From positions 1-48,346 of the IMG/VR virus record IMGVR_UViG_3300032333_000120: a stretch of 48,346 nt of DNA, one strand, 5' to 3'. Under the pieces are notes generated by a model. That model worked only from the letters and a program-made list of their open reading frames with translations, was not told the DNA's origin and did no database searches. The position numbers and the translations under genes are program-made. Shown piece after piece: positions 33,865-40,835 of this stretch. The stretch comes from a virus. How positions within the stretch are numbered: the first letter of the stretch is position 1; every line of letters begins with the position of its first letter.

Positions 33865-34076
33865 TTGGTGTGGGTGAGATTGGAGATGTCTTTGCGGACA
33901 GTGAGAGAGGATTCAGGGTTCCTGAGGAAAGAGGAGACGATGAGACGGCAAAGCGACGCACGGGTAAGTTCCCATTGTCCTGCGATGCTGTCCAGTTCGT
34001 TTGCCTGTTCCTTGGTCACCTTAATCCAGACGAGTCGGTGCGACTTATCGTTTGTTTCGGTTGGGTTTGGTTTCAT
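33861..34076 (-). CDS. ribbon-helix-helix protein (small)
   Basis: 71 residues. A strand-like segment (about 13-20) followed by two helices (about 21-51, with a Gly-containing turn near 33) gives the Arc/MetJ ribbon-helix-helix pattern. Such dimeric proteins usually repress their own or early promoters. It overlaps Erf by 4 bases (ATGA) and the preceding gene by 32 bases. Its target is unknown. Confidence 0.55.
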   Translation of the reverse strand: MKPNPTETNDKSHRLVWIKVTKEQANELDSIAGQWELTRASLCRLIVSSFLRNPESSLTVRKDISNLTHTK

Positions 34077-34374
34077 TGGTGTTGGAGAAAAGTGAGTTGA
34101 GAAGTTCCGTCATCTCCTTCGATTTGATTCGGCTGTCGCCCCAGCGAACTTCGTTGGGGTTGTTGATGGACTGCCACTTGGGGCCGAACTCCTTCAGTTT
34201 GCACGTCATGGCTCCCCATGATGTGTAGCCGTCTTCGTAGAAGGACTTGCAGAGGTTGTAGAGGTGTTCGTCGTTGGAGACGTAGTTAGCGACACTCCAC
34301 GTGGTGAAGTTGCTGTAGCCGTTGTAGGGCTCGTCATCCTCCGTGAACTTGGTGATGTTCTTGGCTGATTTCAT
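34045..34374 (-). CDS. conserved phage protein with Y-x-G-Y-x-N-x-x-T-W motif
   Basis: 109 residues from the ATG at 34374, chosen because it follows the leader CAACAACCA seen at other starts. The frame stays open further upstream, but that would overlap the previous gene. Residues about 16-40 contain N-G-Y-S-N-F-T-T-W with V-A-N-Y following. From memory this matches a short domain common in phage early genes (N-Y-E-T-W-N-V-A-L-W type); its function is not known. It has a charged C-terminus. Confidence 0.65.
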   Translation of the reverse strand: MKSAKNITKFTEDDEPYNGYSNFTTWSVANYVSNDEHLYNLCKSFYEDGYTSWGAMTCKLKEFGPKWQSINNPNEVRWGDSRIKSKEMTELLNSLFSNTNETKPNRNKR

Positions 34375-34580
34375 TGGTTGTTGGTGGGTAATCTGGTGTT
34401 GGTCTTCTTCGATGCAATAACTTTTTTTGGAATTTCTTGTGGCGTCCACTTGTTCAGAGAGAACAGGTGCTTCCACATATCGGCCACTTGTTGGCCGACG
34501 TTCTTAACGATTTTCTGTTCGTGAGGCGTCAGCAGTTTGAGGCTGGGCTTCAGTCTTTCGGGCCTACGCTTCTGGCTCAT
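34371..34580 (-). CDS. small basic hypothetical protein
   Basis: 69 residues, basic, helical, with Lys/Arg-rich ends. It overlaps the preceding gene by 4 bases (ATGA) and the next by 4. An AAGGGAG sequence lies upstream, one of the few Shine-Dalgarno-like stretches, but it is also coding sequence of the previous gene. I do not recognise a family. Confidence 0.6.
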   Translation of the reverse strand: MSQKRRPERLKPSLKLLTPHEQKIVKNVGQQVADMWKHLFSLNKWTPQEIPKKVIASKKTNTRLPTNNQ

Positions 34581-34834
34581 GCTCCCTTGCCTTCCAAGAA
34601 GTCGATTCGGTTTTGGAGTTGCTCGTTGTCTTCGGTCAGTCGCTTAACCTCTGCCTTGAGTTTCTTGATGTCATCCTTGGCTAGTTCGGCGGCGTACAAG
34701 TATGCAGTCAACGCATCTGGCTGAGTCTGTGCGTCCAAGAAATCCTGATACCTGACGTAGTGTATGTTATTAGGAACCTGATACGGAACCTTGGACAACA
34801 TGTTCGCTGGGTCGATGTAGAGTTGGACTTTCAT
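34577..34834 (-). CDS. coiled-coil small protein
   Basis: 85 residues from the ATG at 34834, chosen because it overlaps the stop of the 33-residue peptide (ATGA). The N-terminal half has V-P-Y-Q-V-P and a D-A-x-T-A-Y-L helix. The C-terminal half (about 46-82) is a leucine-spaced coiled coil suggesting dimerisation. Function is unknown; it is part of the replication operon. Confidence 0.6.
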   Translation of the reverse strand: MKVQLYIDPANMLSKVPYQVPNNIHYVRYQDFLDAQTQPDALTAYLYAAELAKDDIKKLKAEVKRLTEDNEQLQNRIDFLEGKGA

Positions 34835-34932
34835 TTGCGGAACTCGTGAATCGCCGTGGCAATCGTAATGCCGAGAGAAAGTCCCGAGAGGAACATCGAC
34901 CACATAATCATCTTGATAGTCTTGTCGCTCAT
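34831..34932 (-). CDS. 33-residue single-pass membrane peptide
   Basis: The ATG at 34932 overlaps the stop of the DnaC-like gene (ATGA), and its own TGA overlaps the next ATG. The peptide has a short charged N-terminus (MSDKTIK), one hydrophobic helix (about 8-28) and H-E-F-R-K at the end. Double overlap with real genes on both sides supports expression. The role is unknown; small early membrane peptides of phages often modify host membrane processes. Confidence 0.6.
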   Translation of the reverse strand: MSDKTIKMIMWSMFLSGLSLGITIATAIHEFRK

Positions 34933-35624
34933 TTTGCGGCGACCCTCTGGAATAGGTCTGGGTCTTTGAGACGTGCGACAAAGGCCGCCCCAGTCTCCTT
35001 GTCATGGAATCGCTCCAGCAAGGTCTCGCCCGTAAGGTTGGTCGTGATGATGGTAGGACGCTGGTGCATCGTACGCTGGTCAACGAGGGCAAAGAGGCAT
35101 GATGCCATGCGGTCAGTCATCTTCTCCTTGCCGAGGTCATCGAGAAACAGGAGAGGCACGTTGGTCATGTGGAGCATGGTCTTGTCCCATGTGCTATTGC
35201 CCCACGACGATGCGATTCGTGCTTCGAGTTCGAACATGGTAAGGAACAGATACTTGTTCTTGTACTTGTCGGTCTTCCAAAGCCTGTTGGCGATGTACCA
35301 AGCCGTACGTGTCTTTCCCTTACGTGTGGAGCCGTGGATGAGCAGGCCTTTGCCACTAGGTTGCCATGCGACGGCGAACTGGCTCAAAGGCTCTCCGATA
35401 CGCTCAGGCTCGGTATCCTCGAACAGGGCAGGCATGGGAGTCTCAGGCTTGGGCTCCTTGGGCATACCTACGGACATGACCATCTTGTTCCAGTGCACCA
35501 TGCAGGGCGTGCACAGCGTCTCGTAGATGGCTACACCGCCCTCGCCGAACTCACGCACGTGGCACGTGTTGTTGCAGTTGAAGTTACGGCACAGAGGTGC
35601 GTTAGAATCCTTTGGCGTGGTCAT
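34929..35624 (-). CDS. DnaC-like replicative helicase loader (AAA+ ATPase)
   Basis: 231 residues from the ATG at 35624; a longer frame would run into the upstream gene. The N-terminus has five cysteines (12, 17, 21, 38, 41), a possible zinc site. Walker A is G-S-T-R-K-G-K-T (98-105), Walker B L-L-F-L-D-D-L-G (158-165), sensor-1 T-I-I-T-T-N (191-196), with an arginine near 218 suited as finger. This is the DnaC/IstB branch of AAA+ proteins, which loads host or phage helicase on the origin. With the winged-helix protein just upstream it forms an initiator-loader pair. No helicase or polymerase gene is seen in this genome. Confidence 0.85.
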   Translation of the reverse strand: MTTPKDSNAPLCRNFNCNNTCHVREFGEGGVAIYETLCTPCMVHWNKMVMSVGMPKEPKPETPMPALFEDTEPERIGEPLSQFAVAWQPSGKGLLIHGSTRKGKTRTAWYIANRLWKTDKYKNKYLFLTMFELEARIASSWGNSTWDKTMLHMTNVPLLFLDDLGKEKMTDRMASCLFALVDQRTMHQRPTIITTNLTGETLLERFHDKETGAAFVARLKDPDLFQRVAAK

Positions 35625-36264
35625 CGGTGCTCTTGGCTTGTTTGTTGATGTACTGCTGGAAGGCTCCCTTGGTCTTGGGTCTGAAGATGCCCTGATAGCC
35701 ATTGAGCAGGGACGTGGTGACTGCGGAGACGGCATCGGCGACGCCCCACTCCTTGAGTTCCTCGTTCCAGCGATTGACGTAGGCTACGTTGGCTGTCTTG
35801 CGGTTGGCTTTACGCCACTTGATGTAACTGTCCCAGACGGCACTGAGGCTCTCGTCTGAACGGATAAAGGAATCATCCAGTTCGGGCTCCGCCCGTTTAT
35901 CTTTCTTATCCATATCCTTGTATCCATATGGGTGAAGTTCTTTGCACCCCTCAAGCGAAATTTCTTTCACCCCTTGGGTGCAATCGGCTTCACCCTCAAG
36001 GGCGAGCGTGAGGATATCCCAGATGGTGCCGTCCTTGGCACGCCTGACGTATCCACATTCCACTAACCTGCCGATGCCATACTGGACATTCCTTTCGGAC
36101 ATATCGAGGTAGTTGGCGAGCGTCTCACGTGTGGCGAAACAGCCCTTGGCATTGGAGAGGATGTGCACGATAGACCACAGGAACTTGTCAGACTGCGTGA
36201 GTCTAGAGTCCCTGAACACCTTGGCAGGTATCCAGACGCCTTTGAATGGGAAGTCCTCAGGCAT
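35602..36264 (-). CDS. winged-helix replication initiator-like protein
   Basis: 220 residues from the ATG at 36264, which overlaps the stop of the RecE-like gene by 8 bases. Residues about 25-85 form a winged helix: K-F-L-W-S-I-V helix, recognition region around F-A-T-R-E-T-L-A-N-Y-L and M-S-E-R-N-V-Q-Y, then the wing (G-Y-V-R-R-A-K-D-G-T-I-W). The C-terminal part (about 125-205) contains W-x-x-Y-I-K-W and W-N-x-E-L-x-x-W, a DnaD-like layout. Proteins of this type open phage origins and recruit the loader encoded next. Confidence 0.7.
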   Translation of the reverse strand: MPEDFPFKGVWIPAKVFRDSRLTQSDKFLWSIVHILSNAKGCFATRETLANYLDMSERNVQYGIGRLVECGYVRRAKDGTIWDILTLALEGEADCTQGVKEISLEGCKELHPYGYKDMDKKDKRAEPELDDSFIRSDESLSAVWDSYIKWRKANRKTANVAYVNRWNEELKEWGVADAVSAVTTSLLNGYQGIFRPKTKGAFQQYINKQAKSTDDHAKGF

Positions 36265-37144
36265 TGAGTTCAGTGACTCCGACGTAGCCGTAGTCCATGG
36301 GTTTCCCGTTCCTGCTCCACTCGGCGATTTGCACAAGCGAACGCAGGTATGTATGACGGCCACGCTCAATCATCTCGGGTGCGACGACGAACTCACGGCT
36401 CAGGTTGGGCTCCTCCTTCTCGGAGCATACGTAGGTGAACTTGGGCATGGTGCCCAATGCCTCACGCACGCAGTCGCTGTAGAAGGCAGACTGAATGCCC
36501 CAGCAACTGCCACGTGCGGACGCAATAACGTCGCTGTCGGACAGGCTGGCCATGGATTTCAGGTCGAGGATTTCAATCTCCTGTTCCTTCTTGGATTTCC
36601 AAGGCGTGGTGAGCAGGTCGAGTTTGCCTTTGAGGTTGAAAGGGAAGGAGTACAATTTGCCCTCCCATTTGTAATCAACCTTGGCGACGCCAGTGAAGGC
36701 AATCTCGTACATGACTTCGGGCCTGTCGAAGCGTGACTTGACGATTTCAAAAGCGGACTTGGACATAGCCTCGGCCACATCCCAGTCATCACCCTTGACC
36801 ACTTCGAGGCCATTGGATGACTGCTCGAATTCGGCGTGCACCTCCTTGCCGTACTTGGTGCGTCTATCGACGTTGGGAGCACGGAGGTATCGCTTGTGGA
36901 CTTCATCAGGCTCCAGCGTGAGGCAGTGGTACAGGCTACCGATGAGGAGAGCCTTGGACTTCTGCACCTTGCTGTTCTTGTCGGCCTCGGCGTGTGCTAC
37001 GCCGTGCGTGTGGACACGCTTGAGGTACGACTGGTTGATGGCGTCGAGGGAGCGATACTCCTGTTCGCTGAGGTCGGGACGTAGCACGACCCTGTGAAGC
37101 GTGAGGCTGGCCTCACACTCAGATAGATTCTTGAGATGACTCAT
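36257..37144 (-). CDS. RecE-like PD-(D/E)XK exonuclease
   Basis: 295 residues. Motifs: G-S-L-Y-H with L-E-P after it (69-79), Glu147 in M-Y-E-I-A-F, G-K-L-D-L-L (173-178, Asp176), D-L-K (194-196), and W-G-I-Q-S-A-F-Y (215-222). This is the order of the RecE/lambda-exonuclease-like PD-(D/E)XK fold found in phage recombination operons. It would resect duplex ends to give strands for the Erf annealer. The start has the leader CGAACAACC-ATG. Confidence 0.85.
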   Translation of the reverse strand: MSHLKNLSECEASLTLHRVVLRPDLSEQEYRSLDAINQSYLKRVHTHGVAHAEADKNSKVQKSKALLIGSLYHCLTLEPDEVHKRYLRAPNVDRRTKYGKEVHAEFEQSSNGLEVVKGDDWDVAEAMSKSAFEIVKSRFDRPEVMYEIAFTGVAKVDYKWEGKLYSFPFNLKGKLDLLTTPWKSKKEQEIEILDLKSMASLSDSDVIASARGSCWGIQSAFYSDCVREALGTMPKFTYVCSEKEEPNLSREFVVAPEMIERGRHTYLRSLVQIAEWSRNGKPMDYGYVGVTELNA

Positions 37145-37358
37145 GGTTGTTCGTTCGGATGTTCAGTTCGAGTTCGTCGATTGCAATCTGAATCTTTGCT
37201 TTGATTCGAGTGGCGAGATTCTTGTCCGATACGCAGTCCAAGTCCTTGCACGCATAGTGCAGGAACCTGACCGCCTGCCACTGACGCCGACGGATGAGGT
37301 CGGCGGACAGGTCGGCATTGACCTGTTCAGTGGCGGGACGATTGGAGCGAACGGCCAT
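37119..37358 (-). CDS. small helical hypothetical protein
   Basis: 79 residues, helical, with R-R-R-Q-W near 23-27 and an Asn/Ser-rich tail. The start overlaps the DUF932 stop (TAATG) and the end overlaps the nuclease start by 26 bases. The family is not recognised; it may assist the adjacent recombination proteins. Confidence 0.6.
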   Translation of the reverse strand: MAVRSNRPATEQVNADLSADLIRRRQWQAVRFLHYACKDLDCVSDKNLATRIKAKIQIAIDELELNIRTNNHESSQESI

Positions 37359-38287
37359 TAGTTGTAGGCTTGGTCGATGCTGTCCAGCAACCTGATGCCA
37401 GAGTCTTCGTGCTCGGAAGCAGTGTACAGGGCACTGAGGATACGGCCAGACTTACGCTCGTTGGATTCGTATTTGTGGATGCTGGCATCGTGCGTGAACA
37501 CTTCCGTGAACGCATTGTACAGGTTCCACATCGAACGTTCGGAGTCGTGCTCGAAGGAAGGAGACTTCCAGCGTTCGAGGACACGCTTGCCTACATGGTC
37601 TCCGATGAGACCACGCCCGACGAGATTCTCGATGGCGTTGAATCCCTGCGTATCCGAAATCCGCTTACTGGCCAGCACGCTGGTCTGACGCTTGAGGGCG
37701 TCCCACTGGGCGATGGCACTGTCGAGCACGCCAAGGGCGAACTCAGGACGGATACTGCTGTTGTGCTTGCTGGTGAGCGTGAGTTCTTCGCTGAAGGACG
37801 TCATGCCATTCGTGCATACGAGACGCACGGCACCGACGGACACGGACGCAGGAGACGAGCCGTTGAACGAGTTGTGCGTGATAAGGCGGAGGCAGATGAT
37901 GTCTCCACGCTTGCTGGTGGGCACCTCGAAAGCCTCGTCACGGAAGTCATAGCGGACGTGCACACGGGAGCCGTGCGAAGCGACGATGCCTTCGGTTTCG
38001 GTGGGCTGGAGGTTGCGTCCCTTCAGGCCGTTGAGGATGACGTCTTCCAGTTCGTTATTCTGGAGGATGCCGTATCGCTCGGACGTGACGCCGATGACGA
38101 CGTTGCTGTCCTCACGGACGTTGCCCCATGCGTTGGCGGGGACTCCATCTTCGGTGAACAGGGGAACGGACTTCACGCTGAAGCGATGTGCGTTCTGCTC
38201 ACGGACGATTTTGGCGACGCCGTTGCGGTGGTTGATGACACGTGCTTTGTAGAGAGCACGGGCCTCGGATTTGTTGATGTTACTCAT
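37358..38287 (-). CDS. DUF932-family phage/plasmid protein
   Basis: 309 residues from the ATG at 38287, which follows the leader ATACAACC. Upstream sequence in the same frame is tRNA and is not used. Residues about 40-260 carry the DUF932 pattern: G-V-T-S-E-R-Y-G-I-L-Q-N, an R-V-H-V-R-Y segment, L-I-T-H-N-S-F-N-G-S, and V-R-L-V-C-T-N-G-M. Family members are common in phage and plasmid operons; their molecular role is not established. Here it sits with recombination and replication genes. Confidence 0.75.
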   Translation of the reverse strand: MSNINKSEARALYKARVINHRNGVAKIVREQNAHRFSVKSVPLFTEDGVPANAWGNVREDSNVVIGVTSERYGILQNNELEDVILNGLKGRNLQPTETEGIVASHGSRVHVRYDFRDEAFEVPTSKRGDIICLRLITHNSFNGSSPASVSVGAVRLVCTNGMTSFSEELTLTSKHNSSIRPEFALGVLDSAIAQWDALKRQTSVLASKRISDTQGFNAIENLVGRGLIGDHVGKRVLERWKSPSFEHDSERSMWNLYNAFTEVFTHDASIHKYESNERKSGRILSALYTASEHEDSGIRLLDSIDQAYN

Positions 38288-38312
38288 GGTTGTATTGTGT
38301 GTGGGTGGAAAG

Positions 38313-38388
38313 TGGTCGGGCAGACAGGACTTGAACCTGCAACACCCTGCTCCCAAAGCAGGGACTCTACCAATTGAGATACTGCCCG
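38313..38388 (-). tRNA. tRNA-Pro (anticodon TGG)
   Basis: Minus-strand cloverleaf of 76 bases: 7-bp acceptor stem fully paired, anticodon stem CCTGC/GCAGG with loop TTTGGGA, T loop TTCAAGT, encoded CCA end. Position 10 of the D stem is mispaired. Anticodon TGG reads CCA, the usual proline codon in most of the late genes. Confidence 0.95.
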
Positions 38389-38393
38389 ATGTG

Positions 38394-38696
38394 TTAGATT
38401 GTCTTGGGGATGGGATTCTTGTCCATGAAATCTTCAAACAATTTCATGAAGAGTTTGCGACGGCTGATTTTGAATCCGTGCTTCATGTACGTGTAGTTCA
38501 CCAGTTCGGTGATGTACTCGTCGGCCTTGCTCGCACGTGCGACCCATTCATCACTGTCACTCACGCCCCAGTTGAGTTGGGCGACGTTGTGCTGAAGGTC
38601 TTTGTGTGAGTGAGAGACGTAGTACGTCTTGCCATCACGCTTGTACGAGCGACGTGTCGTGCTCTTGAAGGCGGACTCAGATTTACGCTTGGCCAT
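38394..38696 (-). CDS. small basic hypothetical protein
   Basis: 100 residues from the ATG at 38696 (MAKRKSES), taken as start because it overlaps the end of the upstream gene by only 14 bases. The N-terminus is rich in Lys/Arg/Ser; the C-terminal half is helical with aromatic residues (Y-T-Y-M-K, F-M-K-L-F). It ends 5 bases before the tRNA-Pro gene. No family was recognised. Confidence 0.6.
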   Translation of the reverse strand: MAKRKSESAFKSTTRRSYKRDGKTYYVSHSHKDLQHNVAQLNWGVSDSDEWVARASKADEYITELVNYTYMKHGFKISRRKLFMKLFEDFMDKNPIPKTI

Positions 38697-38973
38697 TTTT
38701 GATTTTGATTTGGTTGTTGATGAGTTCTTGGAAGTACATCTTGCAGGCCGCAGAAATCGAGCAGTTCTTCTCACGTGCGTAATCCACAAGGATTTGGAAT
38801 TGGGATTCGTCGATGGAGATGGCGATGCTACGCTTCATGTCTTTGCGGTGGTTTGCCTTGGGCTCCTTGAATTGATGGTGGCCCTGTCTTGCGTGTTCCC
38901 CGTCCCGTACCAAGTCCTTGTGGGACTTGAGGGACTTGAGGAAGTCGGCGTCGTTGATGTTGAGGTCGGACAT
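38683..38973 (-). CDS. ribbon-helix-helix protein with N-terminal extension
   Basis: 96 residues. The C-terminal ~45 residues show a strand (K-R-S-I-A-I-S-I) followed by two helices (about 54-66, 71-86), the ribbon-helix-helix DNA-binding pattern. The N-terminal 45 residues are charged and His-rich. It could repress early promoters or act in partition-like DNA binding. This is the second protein of this fold in the operon. Confidence 0.6.
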   Translation of the reverse strand: MSDLNINDADFLKSLKSHKDLVRDGEHARQGHHQFKEPKANHRKDMKRSIAISIDESQFQILVDYAREKNCSISAACKMYFQELINNQIKIKNGQA

Positions 38974-38978
38974 GATGG

Positions 38979-39983
38979 TTAGATGCAGTGGACTTGAGAG
39001 AGCCAGTCACGGCGAGCCCAGACGGCGTTGTTCTCGATTTCGGCCATTTCCATGACGCAGGAGAGGAGCAACTTGAGACGCTTGATTTGACGGGAATCCT
39101 TGGACTGGAAGTTCAGACTGCTACCGCCACTGCGGATGTACACGTAGTCTTCTTCCACGAAGTATCGAAGGGTCTTGCCGTCCTCTTCGTAGGACTTGAT
39201 GTGGCCGACAGCCACCTGCTTCACGTGCGAGTCCTTGTCTCCAGAGGCGTAGTTGTTACGCCCGTCGGCTTCGAACTCTACGGCGATGACGAAGTTCTGG
39301 TGAGCAACCTTGTCCTTGCCCCGCTTGTTACGCTCTTCCAAGTCCTCATGGGTCATGAGGAAGTCGTTATGGAGAATCGTGTAGCAGATTTGGGACTTGT
39401 GGTTCCTGTGGAGCCCTTCGACTTCGACAGAGGCGTAGTTGCCAGATTCACGGATGGCCTTGGCCATCTTGTCGTGTATCTTGTTTTTAACTACGTTGAC
39501 CTGCTCATCGACGTGCTTGCCGACGGCCTTGATGGCCTCGTCGCCGATGTCGTTTTCAAGTTCCTGAATCTTGGTGTTGTACAGCCTGTACAGGACGGCC
39601 TGATTGCTCTTGGCGAAGGACTTGAAGGCGGAACGGAAGGCCTTGCGGATTCCGACGTCTTCAATGTGCTTCCACTCGACGCCTTCGTAGTTGTCGTGTG
39701 CGATGCGATTCAGGTACTGGGTGTAGTTGTAGGCTTCACGCTGGATTCGTTCGAATCCTTCGTTGCCTTCGAGCCACGCTCTGAGAACGAGGTCGATGGA
39801 TTCCAGTGCGATACGCTTCTTATCCCTGAGGGACTTGAGTTCGGCATACTTGGCGTGGGATTCGTCAATGACAGCACGTTGGTGAACGTGGTCTTTGCTC
39901 CATCCCTCTTCAGAGGTATAGGCCTGAACACTGAGCCCCTGCACGGAGGTGCAGAGCGTGTCGATGATGTTGATTTTACTCAT
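38979..39983 (-). CDS. hypothetical protein of early operon
   Basis: 334 residues. A helical N-terminal half (about 25-190, with coiled-coil-like stretches around 125-185) is followed by a strand-rich C-terminal part (about 195-290) and a helical end containing L-L-S-C-V-M-E-M-A. There is no Walker, nuclease or membrane motif. The start is preceded by AAACAACC. It lies between two tRNA-bearing segments. I do not recognise it; a host-modifying or DNA-binding role is possible but unsupported. Confidence 0.7.
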   Translation of the reverse strand: MSKINIIDTLCTSVQGLSVQAYTSEEGWSKDHVHQRAVIDESHAKYAELKSLRDKKRIALESIDLVLRAWLEGNEGFERIQREAYNYTQYLNRIAHDNYEGVEWKHIEDVGIRKAFRSAFKSFAKSNQAVLYRLYNTKIQELENDIGDEAIKAVGKHVDEQVNVVKNKIHDKMAKAIRESGNYASVEVEGLHRNHKSQICYTILHNDFLMTHEDLEERNKRGKDKVAHQNFVIAVEFEADGRNNYASGDKDSHVKQVAVGHIKSYEEDGKTLRYFVEEDYVYIRSGGSSLNFQSKDSRQIKRLKLLLSCVMEMAEIENNAVWARRDWLSQVHCI

Positions 39984-40022
39984 GGTTGTTTTTATTTGGT
40001 TGTTTTACTTTGGGTTAGGAAA

Positions 40023-40097
40023 TGGTCAGCCAGACAGGACTCGAACCTGCAACACTATGCACCCCATGCATAGACTCTACCTTTGAGATACTGGCTG
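40023..40097 (-). tRNA. tRNA-Pro (anticodon GGG)
   Basis: Minus-strand cloverleaf of 75 bases: acceptor stem CAGCCAG/CTGGCTG, anticodon stem TATGC/GCATA with loop ATGGGGT, T loop TTCGAGT, encoded CCA. It reads CCC and CCT. The T arm, the D-stem segments and the anticodon 3' flank are nearly identical to the tRNA-Pro (TGG) at 38313, suggesting duplication of one gene followed by anticodon-arm change. Confidence 0.93.
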
Positions 40098-40105
40098 TAA
40101 ATTGG

Positions 40106-40121
40106 TGCCCCCGAAGGGGCT
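40106..40121 (-). repeat. GC hairpin with UUCG loop, copy B
   Basis: Sixteen bases identical to 40421-40436. On the minus strand the transcript folds into a 5-bp GCCCC/GGGGC stem closed by C(UUCG)G, an exceptionally stable tetraloop. It lies between the 88-residue gene stop and tRNA-Pro. There is no T run, so it is not a classical terminator; it may stabilise or process the transcript. Confidence 0.8.
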
Positions 40122-40127
40122 AGAACA

Positions 40128-40394
40128 TTAGATGCCGAATCGCTTCTCCAGTTTGGCGAGTTCGTCCTCGATGAGGGACGTAGCCCACTCGGTCTTGACG
40201 AAGCGATATCCACGCTTGTCGGCTTCGGACTTCACTCGGTCGAGTCGGGAACGGAGTTCCTCGATTCGCTCCTTGTGGGCGTCGCTGTTAGCCTTGGTCG
40301 TGGCAATCGTGAGTACGCAGATGGCTTCAGACTTGAGGGCCTTGGCCTTGCGAGCACGCTTGATGCCCTTGATGTTCTTGATTTGGTTGTTCAT
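40128..40394 (-). CDS. small basic coiled-coil protein
   Basis: 88 residues from the ATG at 40394 (MNNQIKN), preceded by the leader AACAACCAC. The frame is open further upstream but runs through hairpins and another small gene. The protein is basic at the N-terminus, with a helical/coiled-coil region at about 32-60 and a helical end. Function is unknown. Confidence 0.6.
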   Translation of the reverse strand: MNNQIKNIKGIKRARKAKALKSEAICVLTIATTKANSDAHKERIEELRSRLDRVKSEADKRGYRFVKTEWATSLIEDELAKLEKRFGI

Positions 40395-40420
40395 GTGGTT
40401 GTTTGTGGTTGGGAAAGTAA

Positions 40421-40436
40421 TGCCCCCGAAGGGGCT
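40421..40436 (-). repeat. GC hairpin with UUCG loop, copy A
   Basis: Same 16-base unit as at 40106. It lies 5 bases past the stop of the 32-residue gene and ahead of the A/C-rich leader of the 88-residue gene. Confidence 0.8.
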
Positions 40437-40441
40437 GGCAC

Positions 40442-40540
40442 TTACCAGACGAGGCCGATGGTCACGCATAGAGCCACGAGAATGGCGATGTCGATGACGA
40501 GGGCGACGACCCAGAGGGTGCCGATTTGGTACTTGTTCAT
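40442..40540 (-). CDS. 32-residue single-pass membrane peptide
   Basis: The ATG at 40540 is preceded by AACAACCAAC. The peptide starts MNKYQIG and continues with one long hydrophobic helix (about 8-31). It appears to be the first gene of the leftward operon. Small early membrane peptides occur in many phages (superinfection exclusion, membrane remodelling), but no family was recognised. Confidence 0.55.
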   Translation of the reverse strand: MNKYQIGTLWVVALVIDIAILVALCVTIGLVW

Positions 40541-40835
40541 GTTGGTTGTTTGTTGGTTGTGCCCGTGAGGGCGGTGATTGGTTGTTGGTATCTGATGTAC
40601 GAACTGTTGATTGATTGTAAAGAGGGAACTGAAGGAAAGTTTGGTTACTTTCATCGCCCCTAGCCATAAGGGGCATGGTACCGAGGCTTTTGGCCTGTTC
40701 GGTTGTTACAACACTTCAGTCGTCAGTGGCTAGCACCGACATAACCCACAATGGAACGTAGATACGTGCGTGCAACAACATAATGTATATTTCGTCCAGA
40801 TTCATCGTAAGTCGTTGATAATCAACGTAATCCAT
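40541..40835 (-). promoter_or_regulatory. leader/promoter region of the leftward operon
   Basis: About 295 bases without a gene, upstream of the first leftward gene. From far to near it holds a perfect 7-1-7 palindrome (40813-40827), a GCCCCT/AGGGGC hairpin (40656-40674), a GCCC/GGGC hairpin (40561-40572) and an A/C-rich leader up to the ATG at 40540. A TACAAT hexamer lies at about 40613-40618 on the minus strand, but no good -35 box accompanies it. The early promoter is therefore likely here but not located. Confidence 0.45.
40813..40827. promoter_or_regulatory. operator-like perfect palindrome
   Basis: CGTTGAT-A-ATCAACG, seven-base arms around one central base, in the region that should control leftward transcription. 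Size and symmetry suit a dimeric repressor; the phage encodes two ribbon-helix-helix proteins and several HTH proteins that could bind it. Confidence 0.4.

Noticed and set aside
33175-34095. Plus-strand open frame (306 codons) opposite the Erf gene
   Set aside because: The minus strand carries a clear Erf protein; this is its shadow.
37370-40073. Plus-strand open frames of 335 and 361 codons opposite the leftward operon
   Set aside because: Antisense to the DUF932 and 334-residue genes; both run into tRNA sequence at their ends and have low-complexity Val/Asp/Gly composition.
40395-40676. N-terminal extension of the 88-residue protein up to 40676
   Set aside because: The extra sequence translates hairpins, the A/C leader and another small gene's region into low-complexity Asn/Arg/His residues; the leader motif supports the start at 40394.
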